A stretch of DNA of 64,000 nt from NCBI GenBank assembly GCA_019925105.1, contig JAHGAU010000031.1:322501-386500 (forward strand). The letters are read 5' to 3'. The position numbers and the translations under genes were made by a program. Every line of letters begins with the position of its first letter. Positions within the stretch are counted from its first letter, which is position 1. This document shows, in pieces, positions 1 through 9,635 of this stretch. Source of the DNA: Niebla homalea (Eukaryota; Ascomycota; Lecanoromycetes; Lecanorales; Ramalinaceae). The notes beneath the pieces were generated by a model. The model was not told the origin of the DNA and searched no databases. It worked only from the letters and a program-made list of their open reading frames with translations.

Positions 1-1021
1 AGTTTATAGTAAAAGGATAATATAAAATTAGGGTTAATAAAAAGTTTACCCGATATATATACTTATATAAGTCGATTTTAAGCCAGAACCGTTACTTGAA
101 AGTTATTAAGTAAAGTTAAAGTTTAAGTAATAATATTAATTAATTATAAATTTATTAATATATATTATACTTAATATATAACCGGATATAACTTATATAA
201 TAATAATTATTAACCTGTATTCCGTAAATCCGTCTTATTAATATTAATTATATATAAGGTAAATTATACGTTATTTACGGATTACTATATACTTTTAACT
301 AATATATAAAAGTAAATTTAAGGCTCTTAATAAATATATTAATTCCGATTCTACGGTTAACTTTATTTATAAATTAACTTTAAATTAACTTTTTAACGTA
401 AAAAATTCACCGATTTATTAATTTTTAAAAAGGCAATTCATTATAACGTTATTCATTTATAAAACCGAATATACGGAATAAACGTAAATTTTTAATAAAG
501 CGATCTGGTTAAAGGACTTATTAAAATAAATATAACTTAATAAATCTAAATATATATTTATTATTACGATTTATAATAATAATTAAAAGGTTATTATATT
601 AATTAAAAACCCGGTATATTACGTAAGGATAAAGCATATAAGTATTTAATTATATTAATTACGGGAATAACTTAAAATTAATACCGTTAATCTTAAGTAT
701 ATTTATATTACGGGACAGGTTATTAACGGGTTAATAAAGGCTTTATTTATTAAAACCTTTTTATAATCTAAACGGGCTTTAAGCCTTAAGGAGCTATTAT
801 ATCCATAATTTAAGGACCGTTTATTTACCGACGGCGGACCTAATAATAAGCCGGGTAATAAATAATAATTATATAGGGGAGCTTACCGGACTTAGGATTC
901 AAGGGAGTTACGTAATAAACATAATAACGAGCCACTCATATAAAAGGACATAACGTTAAGGCTATAAAGGAGTTATTTAATAAGTAAAATTTATAGGTTA
1001 TATATAAAGTTTAAAGGGGAG
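1..1021 (+). mobile_element. Ty1/copia retrotransposon relic, 3' part (RNase H end)
   Basis: A very AT-rich, stop-riddled stretch. Conceptual reading of the + strand around 500-760 still shows the conserved end of copia RNase H: an AIWLK-like segment, then IKNPVYY, then VNLKYI and a GLTKAL-like tail with C-to-T damage. It ends in a purine run (about 1013-1021) abutting the LTR at 1022, the expected polypurine-tract arrangement. No intact ORF remains. The pattern fits RIP. The left end lies outside the window. Confidence 0.65.
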
Positions 1022-1182
1022 TATTAAATATATAGGATCGCTATTTAAGAAATTGGATAACGCGGATCAGATTAAATAAGGCGGACGTATTAAACTTAAG
1101 TGGGATAGCGGTATAGGCCTTATATATAGTCTCACTTTATATATAGTAATAATTAAGTAACTTATACCTCTTAACTTCAATA
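1022..1182 (+). repeat. LTR family B (copia), RIP-decayed 3' LTR copy
   Basis: Aligns by eye over its whole length with the undamaged solo LTR at 28064-28225 and the reverse copy at 23136-23290. The shared core begins near GCGGATCAGATTA and runs through GGATAGCGG to TAGTAATAAT. Differences are nearly all transitions towards T/A. The ends TATTAAA and TTCAATA correspond to TGTTGAA and TTCAACA in the undamaged copy. Confidence 0.75.
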
Positions 1183-2520
1183 TCGATTTATTAAGTGCAA
1201 TAAGGCTCTTTAGTCCACTATTAAGTGGCTTAGGTTCAGTAGTAACTCAACGGCTTATTAGCTCGGTTAAGAAGGTGTCAGTTAGTCAGTTAATTAGTGA
1301 GGCTCCTAAGTCCGCTGTTAAGCGGCTTAATTTCAGTAGTATCCTGTCGGCCCTCGCGATGGGGTTCTCGGGGTTGTGGTAACTGCTGTAACGTCGCAGT
1401 ATAATCACGGATAGCTATTATTATGCCAGGGAACTGATCTATAAGGTCTAGTTATGAACGGAATAATAGCTATGGTGGTGGCTATGGTACAGGACGCACC
1501 CATCATATGAGTGTGGGTGCCAAGGAGCTAGTACTCATAGCGCAAGTAGGCCGAGCCTGGGAGCAAGGCCTGCTGGAACCATAACACGATACCCCCCTTT
1601 ACGACGGTAAGCTCCTGCCACCTAGACCAAAACCACCCCTGTCGGACCTGGGTATAGCCTCAAAGAGCCACCGAGTGTATAGTTAACACCTTGAGCATAG
1701 CTGGTGGTTAAGTGTTGAAGGCTAAGTAACCCGGGTGTTGAGAAAAAGCTCCTGAAAAATCGACTGGAAAAGGTGAAAAAACCGAGTATATATATATGAA
1801 AAAATCGACTTCAGTTGAGTCGATTGGCGTGATCTCCGGGGTAAATCCGAGTCGTATACTTTCTGTCGAGAAGGGTTTAATGTAGGGCTACCACCGGACG
1901 CCGTTTTGCAACTGAAGCGATTGACGAGATGTCCGCAGGTGAGCCGGCTGAGTGGCTCTCACCCCTGTAAGTGAGCTGAAGCCGTAGCTGAGTTTTATGG
2001 CTTTCACCCTTGACACGGTCGTCGCACTTGTAGATATTATGTAGATTTCCACCTCTTGCTCCACCCATGGTATTACCTTCACCCGTATCACTACCAGTGT
2101 TAACGTCCACCCAGTTCTAGCCATTTATGGCCTGCAGGGGTCTCCACTCTTGGTTCCTGCAGCTGCTGACGTCTCATGGGCTCGTCATAGCGTGCTTACT
2201 GCACGGCTTGCTGACTGACTAATATGCGTCCTACTTGACGCGATACTCGAGGTAATTGAAGTGTACGTCGTACCACTTTAACAGTACTGTTTTTGGTGAA
2301 GTACGAGTATACGAAAGGCTCACAACCAACCTCTCTATACACAAAGATAGCTATTATTATATCAGGGTACTAGAGTAGGTAGGTCCTAGTAATGAATGAA
2401 TCATAGCTATGAAGGTAGCTATGATACATATGTACGCCAACCCCCCCCCGGGAGCCAGGCCTACCTAATGGGGAAGGTAGGCCGAGGCTGGAGGCATCGG
2501 CCATAACACTCGATCCGAGT
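1183..2520. repeat. Unclassified repeat block with two related hairpin modules
   Basis: No gene is visible. Two related modules, about 1408-1590 and 2346-2520, both start with ATAGCTATTATTAT and contain a nearby inverted copy (AATAATAGCTAT in the first, AATCATAGCTAT in the second). Both later carry a GGCCGAG/GAGCCTGG-type stretch and end near a CATAACAC motif. Between them lie a perfect 8-bp hairpin, AATCGACT/AGTCGATT (about 1804-1826), and a GC-richer segment. The direct arrangement suggests terminal repeats of a small element, but I found no coding evidence and no target duplication. Confidence 0.4.
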
Positions 2521-3084
2521 AGGTCGCCGTTTTACCAATGTTCGGGCTTATTTATTATTTTATTAGCTTTAAAAATCAGAAACTAAATAGTAGATAATTC
2601 AATCTCTATAATGGAAATAAACAGGTATTTCGGAATACTGAAGGCTTAAATAAAATAAGTCTTAAAAGGGTAAACGATTGTATTCGAGTAAGCTTTAAAT
2701 ACAAAATAAAGTACAAAAAGGAAAAGAAAATGAAAAGAATTAAGAAGGACGGGCCCTAAATATCCGATCCATAATACTGTTATCGTGATACTCGAGTGTC
2801 TCGAGTTCCTTGGTATTCCAAATGAGTTGCAAATCCGGTATTGCGACGGGTGTTGTGAAGTCAGGAATTGCGATGGGGTTTGTGAGTTGAAACTCTGACA
2901 TTTATATGGGCATGTGCCAAGGCGCTCAGCCCCCACTATGCCTCTTTTTTTCCCTCCCCCAAGGACGCCTCAAATGCTTCAGGACTTTCGGGTCTAATGA
3001 ACAACTTGCATCGGCTGGTCGAGATCTCAAGCTGATCTATCGTCTTATTCCAATAGGCAGCAGTGTCGCGGCGTCCTTTCTCAT
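2521..3084. other. Intergenic: 3' flank of the HeLo-UBC gene
   Basis: Transition from AT-rich repeat to normal base composition. Short open frames on both strands overlap one another and show no recognisable domain. I see no gene here. It would hold the terminator of the gene at 3085-4671. Confidence 0.5.
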
Positions 3085-4671
3085 TCAAGTTCCGCCGTCG
3101 GTCAGGTCAGACGCCATGGCGTATTGAATCGTGTATTTGCAGGCATTCTCACGATATAAATCAGGGTCTCGAAGGTAGGTTTCCGCGATTTCAGGAACCA
3201 GCGGGTCTTCGAGGCCTGGTTTGTCCAAGATGGACAAGATGCTGAGTAGGATTCTGTCGAACGGCGAGCTTACGGGAGACCATTGATCCCCTAACAGATC
3301 CACGCAGATGTTGCCCAGGTGGTCGATGTTAGGATGATAAATCCGCGTCAGGAGTTGTATTTTGGGTGGCTTGAACGGGAAGTCTTGGGGAATTCGGATA
3401 GTGAGCCAGAACACACCGCCTTCGTAGGGTGTGTTGGGAGGACCCTCGATGCCTCCCAGAAGATGGCACAAATTGTTGTCGACCGGCCAACAAACCAGGG
3501 GTCGCGACTTTGCCGTTGGGAGAGCATCTCGTATGCTTTTTACTAGACACGTGAAAAGTCTCTTGGTCGGAATTACCGCAGGGTTGTAGGACCGAAAAAC
3601 CTCTTGTGTGCTGAAGTCAAGAGCGTCCAATGGACGCGGTGCAGCGAGGACCGCCTCGTCCCACAAAACCGAGTTGCTTTGCCTTTGAATGGCCTCTCGG
3701 ACGTACGAGAGGTGTTCTGGAAACTTCCCTGAGCTCGCCATGTCGACCACATTGTAGGCCCCTAACCGCGATCCATAGGCGGCCAGCTTGGTGTTGTCCA
3801 CAGGCTTGAATGCGTACTTTGGTCTCAAACCCAAATTCGCAATCACACGAGAGTTCTGGGCGAGCCCAGCCGGGAAAGCTGGTGAGTCCGGCTCTTCCGT
3901 GTCGATGGCGTTCTCGTTGGCATCGGCTTCACCCACTGCGGCGAGCTCTGGCGCTGTGAAATACGTCGCATTATCCGACTCTGTACTTCTGTCAAGTATC
4001 GAGACCCCTTCGATCACCGATAGCCGGGAACTTGCAACCTCGAGTGCGTTGCCATTCTCGTCCGTTACGGCATCACAAAGCAACCTTAAGCTTTCCACGT
4101 CCTCCAGAGATTCCACCTCGGTCCGTAGTCTGGCTCGCTGAACTTCCAAGACGCCGAGTTTTTCTGAAACCTTTTCTAGCCCATCGATCAAGCGTGTAAG
4201 ATCTTCGACGCGTCCCTTGAATTCGTCTGCTCCGTAGACTGCCCACTTGATAGCACTCGTGACCGGCGCTTTTCGTCGACGTCCAGCGGCTCCCTGTCTA
4301 AACTGCTCGTAAGTCTGGCCAAAGATGTTCAAACCTGGCGATGATCGTTTACGGAAAGAAATGCGGTCCCTGAAGCGGTCGCTCTCGTGCAAGAGGAAGA
4401 CAATGGCTTCCAAGGTGTTCGCGACGGTACTGCGGATCTGGTCATCGTTTAGAGCAGCATGCTGAACAAGCGGAGCGGCGGCATCGCGAGATCCCAAGCC
4501 GAAGGCCTCTCCCCACAGACAAAAGCGTAGACGTTGCATATCGAGGTTCGCACAGATGATCGCGTAGTCTCTTCCGAACTCACGGGCCGTCATGACAATA
4601 TTGAAGGCGTTTATGCAAGTGGTGAATAATGCCGTCAGGCTGATGGCGCCAATGGCAGCACTGGTAGCCTC
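3085..4671 (-). CDS. HeLo-domain / E2 ubiquitin-conjugating enzyme fusion protein
   Basis: Single-exon ORF of 528 aa from the chosen Met; an in-frame Met 45 nt upstream (4716) is the alternative. Residues about 1-215 look like a HeLo domain, the N-terminal membrane-targeting domain of HET-S-type fungal cell-death proteins: a hydrophobic start (AIGAISLTALFTTCINAF), then FGRDY, LRFCLWGEAFGL, AIKWAVYG and helices ending in a VEDLTRLIDGLEK-type region. Residues about 367-518 are a full E2 (UBC) fold: PYEGGVFWL, FPFKPPKIQLLTRIYHPN (HPN motif), then GNICVDLL with the catalytic Cys near residue 456, QWSP and DPLVPEIA. All key E2 positions are present, so it should be active. The linker (about 216-366) is acidic and low in recognisable motifs. 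No C-terminal amyloid motif is seen. The gene sits alone between RIP-damaged repeats but is itself undamaged. Confidence 0.85.
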   Translation of the reverse strand, partial: EATSAAIGAISLTALFTTCINAFNIVMTAREFGRDYAIICANLDMQRLRFCLWGEAFGLGSRDAAAPLVQHAALNDDQIRSTVANTLEAIVFLLHESDRFRDRISFRKRSSPGLNIFGQTYEQFRQGAAGRRRKAPVTSAIKWAVYGADEFKGRVEDLTRLIDGLEKVSEKLGVLEVQRARLRTEVESLEDVESLRLLCDAVTDENGNALEVASSRLSVIEGVSILDRSTESDNATYFTAPELAAVGEADANENAIDTEEPDSPAFPAGLAQNSRVIANLGLRPKYAFKPVDNTKLAAYGSRLGAYNVVDMASSGKFPEHLSYVREAIQRQSNSVLWDEAVLAAPRPLDALDFSTQEVFRSYNPAVIPTKRLFTCLVKSIRDALPTAKSRPLVCWPVDNNLCHLLGGIEGPPNTPYEGGVFWLTIRIPQDFPFKPPKIQLLTRIYHPNIDHLGNICVDLLGDQWSPVSSPFDRILLSILSILDKPGLEDPLVPEIAETYLRDPDLYRENACKYTIQYAMASDLTDGGT

Positions 4672-5052
4672 CATCGAAGATGTTGATGTCAAGAAATTCG
4701 GGTCGATTGTCAACAAGGGTTTTTCTATCCTGGAGCCTTGGGGAGTAGGAATGGTAGGGTGGTCGCCCGGCGGGCCTCAGCCTGAATTCACGATTGAAAT
4801 ACGACAGAGGCTGTGGCAGCCCTAATGCCCGAAACAAGTACCGAATCTGCCTTGCGTTACAGCAAAAGACTCCTGCAATGAGGATTGCACCACTGTTCTG
4901 GATTTATTGAGGGATAGGGGAAGGAAAGATGCTCCAGGCAGATACGAAGTGTAACGACGTAAAGGAAAGCTGATAACGGAAAAGGTATGCTGGCAACGAT
5001 ACGGACAGGACACACCCGGTTGCCCGCAATAATATGGACATATGACTGTAAA
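4672..5052. promoter_or_regulatory. Upstream region of the HeLo-UBC gene
   Basis: About 380 bp of normal-composition DNA between the gene start and the first family A LTR fragment. It should contain the promoter, and the LTR lies within a few hundred bases of the start codon. No specific motif is identified. Confidence 0.4.
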
Positions 5053-5135
5053 TGTTAGGGTTCAGGGGTATTGGTAACTCAGGAGTAGGCCCTACGGGGC
5101 TTACGCCGGGCTAAGCCCGGGGTTAATCCGGCATC
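5053..5135 (+). repeat. LTR family A, 5' fragment
   Basis: Starts TGTTAGGGTTCAGGGG and matches the first 83 bases of the full copy that follows directly at 5136, then stops in the GGCAYC segment. This is a truncated copy joined head-to-tail to a full copy. Confidence 0.75.
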
Positions 5136-5351
5136 TGTCAGGGTTCAGGGGTGTTGGTAGCTGAGGTGCAGGCCCTACCGGGCCTACCCCGGGCCAAGCC
5201 GGGGGTTAGTCCGGCACCCAGGAGTGTTACCGACTGGGTATATTAGGGCCTTCGGCCCCTTCACTCTTACACCTCTGTACTTTAGTGTCTTTAGTTATAC
5301 GCAATACACCCTTTGCCTTCCAACCACCCCAGAGGGGCTTGCACTCTAACA
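5136..5351 (+). repeat. LTR family A, full 216-bp copy
   Basis: Begins TGTCAGGGTTCAGGGG and ends GCACTCTAACA. The family has TGTTAG/CTAACA terminal inverted repeats, a GGGCCTTCGGCCC hairpin in the middle, and matches copies at 8957, 16056, 16677 and (reverse) 9416. It could be the 5' LTR of the gypsy relic downstream, but the flanking pentamers do not match any partner. Confidence 0.85.
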
Positions 5352-7559
5352 AGGAATTCTTAAAGTAATTAGACCTTTTACGTTAAAAATATAACCTTAA
5401 TGCTTAATACTATAAGGACGTAAACGATAAAGTATAAGTTTTTTAAATAGAATTAAACGATATTAAGAGGGATCTATAATTAAAAACGAATTAAATTACC
5501 CGTTTATAATAATAAAATTATAGTAACTCCCTTCCCCCGGAAGACCTAAATCGTCTTAAAGCGTTAGAAATTTATAACCGTAAATTAAAAGGTTAAAACG
5601 TAAACCTTATTATCGAGCTTAAAAATCTCCAATGGAATAATTTAGCCCTCCCCCCTTATTAATCTACGGCATCCCTTACTTTTTATAAAAAGTTTAAGTT
5701 AATTAAAATTAAGGATCCCGAACCCTTTATAAAGGAAAACCGTAACCAATACCGTTTCTTTAAACGCCGCGTTATTATTAAGCTCCGGACGAACGAGGAT
5801 TAATACCCGACTATATAGGCTTAAATCGACTATATTTTAATATTATTAAATCTTAAAGTCCTTAAATAATTAAAAACGGAATACGACGATAATATTTTAT
5901 TAAGCTTTTAAACCCTTAAGGAATTCTAGACCTTTTTAAACCGAATTTTTAAAAACGTTAATTAAGAGGAAGACCAGATTAATAATTTTTAAGCCTTAAG
6001 AATATTAATTAAGGATAAATTTATAATATTTTACCTCGATTTTACCCGCTTAATTAAAGTCTTTAAGTACGTAAATCTTAAGAAAAACCTGAAAATTATA
6101 GTTCGCGAATTAATTACTTAACTCTTTAACCGGCTTTACGAGAACCTCCTTTAAGGAAGTTATAACCTGGATAACTTAAACGAAACCCGGGTATACTTCG
6201 AGAGGATAAACCGTTTTTAACGTTTAGAATATTACCGTTAATAAAAAACCCTTAACCCGAGTAAAACCCCTATTAAGGAAATTAAGGAGATTATAAGAAC
6301 CCGTATTACTTCCTTTAAACCCCCCGGTAAAACAGGAGGTTTCGGAGGGTCCGGGTTCCAATAAATTATTTCCGCCGTCGCGAAGTTAACTCCCCCTCCG
6401 GACGTTAAATGCTTCACCTATTAAGGGAACTATTTCCAAGCCGATTACCTTAACTATTAACGTAACCAAAACAATACTCGGGAACGTTCCGTTTAAGTTT
6501 ATTATATTACCCCCGATTTAAATAAAGAACCTACCCGTAATTAAGGCGGCCGGATCTTTTATATCCTTAAAGATACCTTATTTAATAATTCGGACGGGCT
6601 ATCAATAAAAGATTAAACTCTATAAAAGTTATTATAAAGGAGGAAAACGCGTATTACTTTTAAATTTTAACGATTAAGTATATTAATAATATTAAAGACC
6701 CCTTTAACGTTTAGGATAATAAACCCTGGATTATTAACGGGTTTATAAGTTATAGAAATTAATATTTTCCTTTATTCTTCTTAATTAATTTAAGCGTTAT
6801 TAATTATTATTTTATTGATAAATAAATTATCCTATGAGTTTACGTAACACTTTAAATTTCTCCTTTAACCCTCTCCCGACCTAAGCCTATTTAAGATTAT
6901 AAGGGTAAATACTTACGGTTTATTACTTATATAATTTATCCCCGGATAACCATAAAAAGCCACTCGGAAAGCCAGTTTTTTATATTTATTACCTAGCTTA
7001 AAATATATAACGTAATCCTTAGAAAACTTTAAATATAACGGCATTACGTATTCGCCCACCCTATAATTAATAAGATTTTCTTTATATTAAATTAATATAA
7101 TTATAACGGGGCCGATTATTAAAATGCGAAGCTTATTCCGGAGTTCTTTTAGACTATAGCCTTAACTTATTAAGCTTTAAATATACTCCCAGAAAGCAAG
7201 AAATTGAAGCTATTAAAGCCCCGGGAAAAGAAAAGGAAACCATTAAACAATCTTCCCCTCCCGGAGCTTATCGATAAAGAGAGGCTTTTCTTAATTAAAG
7301 CTATTAATATAACGGCCTTCCATATTATTATAAGGATTTAAAAGGAGAAAGGGACCTAGACCTTTTATATTTCGGTAGCGGACCTAATTAACTACCTAGA
7401 TTTCCTTAATAATGCCCCAGTTAATATCTCCGCTATAATAACCTATAAGGATAACTTCGCGGAGGAAGCGGCCCCTATAGATAAGATTACGGCTAAACTT
7501 CCAGCGGAATATTACGATTTCTAGGATATCTTTAATCGCGTAGCGGCAGATAAGCTACC
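5352..7559 (+). mobile_element. Ty3/gypsy relic 1 (gag to start of reverse transcriptase)
   Basis: RIP-damaged and without an intact ORF. A gag zinc-knuckle remnant (KCFT..GN.FQADY) is readable at about 6409-6450, with TAT/TAA where Cys/Gln codons are expected. At about 7490-7560 the frame reads LPAEYYDF.DIFNRVAADKLP, the linker that precedes gypsy reverse transcriptase. The frame is then broken by insertion of the small LTR element at 7560 and resumes at 8836. Confidence 0.75.
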
Positions 7560-7703
7560 TGTTAGCGCCTATGCGCACCCCGCAGGGGTGGCCTACCGGG
7601 CCTAACACCACTTATATGGTAATAGCGGCTTACCCCTAAGCGCTATTACCTGCCCAGGTTAGCTACTTTTGCCTCCGTGGCCGAGTGGTTATCCGTCCTA
7701 ACA
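7560..7703 (+). repeat. 5' LTR of the small LTR element
   Basis: 144 bp. Contains a strong hairpin at 7618-7650 (GGTAATAGCG/CGCTATTACC with a nested CTTA/TAAG stem around CCCC) and a CACCCCGCAGGGGTG palindrome near 7577. Its 3' end carries TGGCCGAGTGG (7678-7688), an exact match to a pol III A-box of tRNA-Ser type. Confidence 0.85.
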
Positions 7704-7788
7704 TTGTAATAGCGCACTTCAGGGGCTGTGCACCCCCCGGAGTGAATACATAGGGGCAGGTGGCGGTTCGATTCTCGGAAGACGCAGG
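7671..7788 (+). promoter_or_regulatory. tRNA-Ser-like remnant with pol III A and B boxes across the LTR/internal junction
   Basis: A-box TGGCCGAGTGG (7678-7688) lies in the LTR. A B-box-like GGTTCGATTC (7765-7774) lies 62 bases into the internal region. The layout resembles a class II tRNA 5' and 3' half. Acceptor and T-stem pairing are poor (about 4 of 7 acceptor pairs and 2 of 5 T-stem pairs), so it is not a functional tRNA gene. It could still be a pol III promoter. Confidence 0.45.
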
Positions 7789-7985
7789 CCTTTTCTGCAC
7801 TTCTCAGGATACCGGGTGAGTAAGACACCTAGCGTGGGGCCCGTAACGGCCTTAAACTAGTGGATTTAGGGGCCGGAACGCCCGAAAACTACCGAAACGT
7901 GGGCCAAAAGCGAGCCAATAGGGTACGAGCAACCCTGAAACTTCAAAGTGGGCTTAAGCCAATGAGCTCTTTGCGGGTAACGAGT

Positions 7986-8580
7986 ACCCCACAGGGGGCT
8001 CGAGCAAAACGTGATGCCCTGAGTGGACCGATTATGGTGCCCTCCGGGGATCGGCTTGAATGCGCGATTTTCGAGTGCGGGGCCCTGCGGGGACCGGCTC
8101 AATTGCGGGTCTTTGGTGGTCCGGGTGCCCTTCCACTGTTGGGTATCTGGTCCTAAAGGGCCGGCTGGGTTATGCCCTTGCGGGGGCCTCTGAACCCGAA
8201 AAGTGGGCCATGCCTTGCGGGGCCTCTGAGCCTTTCGAGTGCGGTACCCTTGCGGGGGGACCGGCTCAACCCCGGAACATGCCCTTGCGGGGGCCTCTGA
8301 GTCCAAAGTGGTCACCCCCTGCGGGGGCTCTCACCACTACCGGTAGGTGATCCCCACAGGGGCTCTCACTGAAACCTGAAGTCCGGTGCCCTGCGGGGGC
8401 CGACTTCACCTTGGAGCGCGGTACCCTGCGGGGGACCGGCTCAACCTCGGGACATGCCCTTGCGGGGGCCTCTGAGCCCTACCGAGTGCGACACCCTGCG
8501 GGGGTCGACTCACCCTGGAGTACGGTGCCCCGCGGGGACCGGCTCAACCCCGGTAGGTGATCCCCATAGGGGCTCTCACT
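7986..8580 (+). repeat. GC-rich array of imperfect palindromic units
   Basis: About 15 irregularly spaced copies of a CCCTGCGGGG-type core (variants CCCTTGCGGGGG, CCCCACAGGGG, CCCCATAGGGG). Many are flanked by paired arms such as GAGTGCG/TCGACTC or GGTACC/ACCGGCTC, so single units can fold into hairpins. Unit spacing is roughly 35-50 bp. The same core also occurs in each LTR of the element. Confidence 0.75.
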
Positions 8581-8691
8581 GGATACGGAAGTCGGGCCTT
8601 ACGAGTAGGGCCTCCAGCCTGGGGTAACCCCCCAGAGGCGTGGTTTTAGTAGCCTGTACACTCGGGGACGAGTGCATAGGAGGGGAAGTAA

Positions 8692-8835
8692 TGTTAGCGC
8701 CTATGCGCACCCCGCAGGGGTGGCCTACCGGGCCTAACACCCCTTATATGGTAATAGCGGCTTACCCCTAAGCGCTATTACCTGCCCAGGTTAGCTACTT
8801 TTGCCTCCGTGGCCGAGTGGTTATCCGTCCTAACA
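8692..8835 (+). repeat. 3' LTR of the small LTR element
   Basis: Near-identical to 7560-7703; one visible difference is CCACTTATATGG versus CCCCTTATATGG. It has the same hairpin (8750-8782) and the same A-box-like sequence. The following pentamer CTACC completes the target duplication. Confidence 0.85.
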
Positions 8836-8956
8836 CTACCCCCATACCGGGACTATAATTATAAGATTAACTTAACCTCGGAGGATTCCCCCCTGGAGTC
8901 GTATCTATCTACTTTTAGGCTATAAGCTTCAGAAATTAAAGAAATATATTACCGAG
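8836..8956 (+). mobile_element. Ty3/gypsy relic 1, continuation after the insertion
   Basis: Removing the element and one CTACC copy restores the reading frame from the preceding DKLP into a P.RDY.YKINL-type start of gypsy reverse transcriptase. The relic is then cut at 8957 by a family A LTR. Confidence 0.65.
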
Positions 8957-9172
8957 TGTCAGGGTTCAGGGGTGTTGGTAGCTCAGGAATAGGCCCTACC
9001 GGGCCTATCCCGGGCCAAGCCCGGGGTTAGTCCGGCACCCAGGAGTGTCACCGACTGGGTATATCAGGGCCTTCGGCCCCTTCACTCCTACACTTCTGTA
9101 CTTTAGTGTCTTTAGTTATACGCAATACACCCTTTGCCTCCCAACCACCCCAGAGGGGCTTGCACTCTAACA
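8957..9172 (+). repeat. LTR family A, full 216-bp copy
   Basis: TGTCAGGG start and CTCTAACA end; very close to 5136-5351. The flanking pentamers (CCGAG and CATCC) differ, so it is not a simple solo-LTR insertion. Confidence 0.85.
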
Positions 9173-9309
9173 CATCCAGGAGAATTACCGACTGCGTATA
9201 TTGGGGCCCTCGGCCCCTTTACTCCTGTACCTCTATACTTTAATATTTTTAATTATATATAATAGACCCTCTACCTTCCAACCACCCCAGAAGGGCTTAT
9301 ACTCTAATA
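9173..9309 (+). repeat. LTR family A, 3' fragment
   Basis: Resumes at the CAYCCAGGAG position of the LTR and runs to ACTCTAATA. It shows more transition damage than the neighbouring copy. Confidence 0.75.
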
Positions 9310-9415
9310 AAAAGAAGCTTTTCGGAAGCTCATAAGATATTAATCGGCGCGCTACCCCACTCGGTACTTATAGGGGTCTGTATCTTAAAGACATATGGAG
9401 CTTAAAGACGTAAAC

Positions 9416-9635
9416 TGTTAAAGTGTAAGCCCCTCTGGGGTGGTTGGAAGGCAAAGTTTATATTACGTATAATTACTATAAAGATAATGAAGTATAAAAG
9501 TATAAAAGTAAAAAGGTTAGAGGCCTTAATATACCCAGTCGGTAATACTCTTTGTACCGGAGTAACCCCGGGCTTAGCCCTGGGTAGGCCCGGTAAGGCC
9601 TGTACCTGAGCTATTATCACCCCTGAACCCTGACA
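9416..9635 (-). repeat. LTR family A, full copy in reverse orientation
   Basis: The reverse complement of the family A LTR from TGTTAAAG to CCTGACA, with moderate transition damage. No matching target duplication is seen. Confidence 0.8.

Larger units (their letters stand above)
7560..8835 (+). mobile_element. Small non-coding LTR element (TRIM-like), 1276 bp with 144-bp LTRs
   Basis: Two nearly identical 144-bp direct repeats (7560-7703 and 8692-8835) start TGTTAGCGCC and end GTCCTAACA, so they have TG..CA ends and a short terminal inverted repeat. The 5-bp target duplication CTACC is exact (7555-7559 and 8836-8840), and a purine run (GGAGGGGAAGTAA) precedes the 3' LTR. The internal 988 bp has no gag or pol; the open frames inside are repeat translations. 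Unlike the RIP-ruined gypsy relic that hosts it, it keeps high GC and near-identical LTRs, so it inserted after the host decayed or escaped RIP. TRIM-type is inferred from size and lack of coding capacity. Confidence 0.85.

Noticed and set aside
7671..7788. Functional tRNA-Ser gene
   Set aside because: A and B boxes are present, but acceptor and T-stem pairing fail, so only a tRNA-like remnant is called.
7866..8315. 149-aa and neighbouring open frames in the miniature LTR element
   Set aside because: They are translations of the palindromic repeat array, present on both strands, with no domain.
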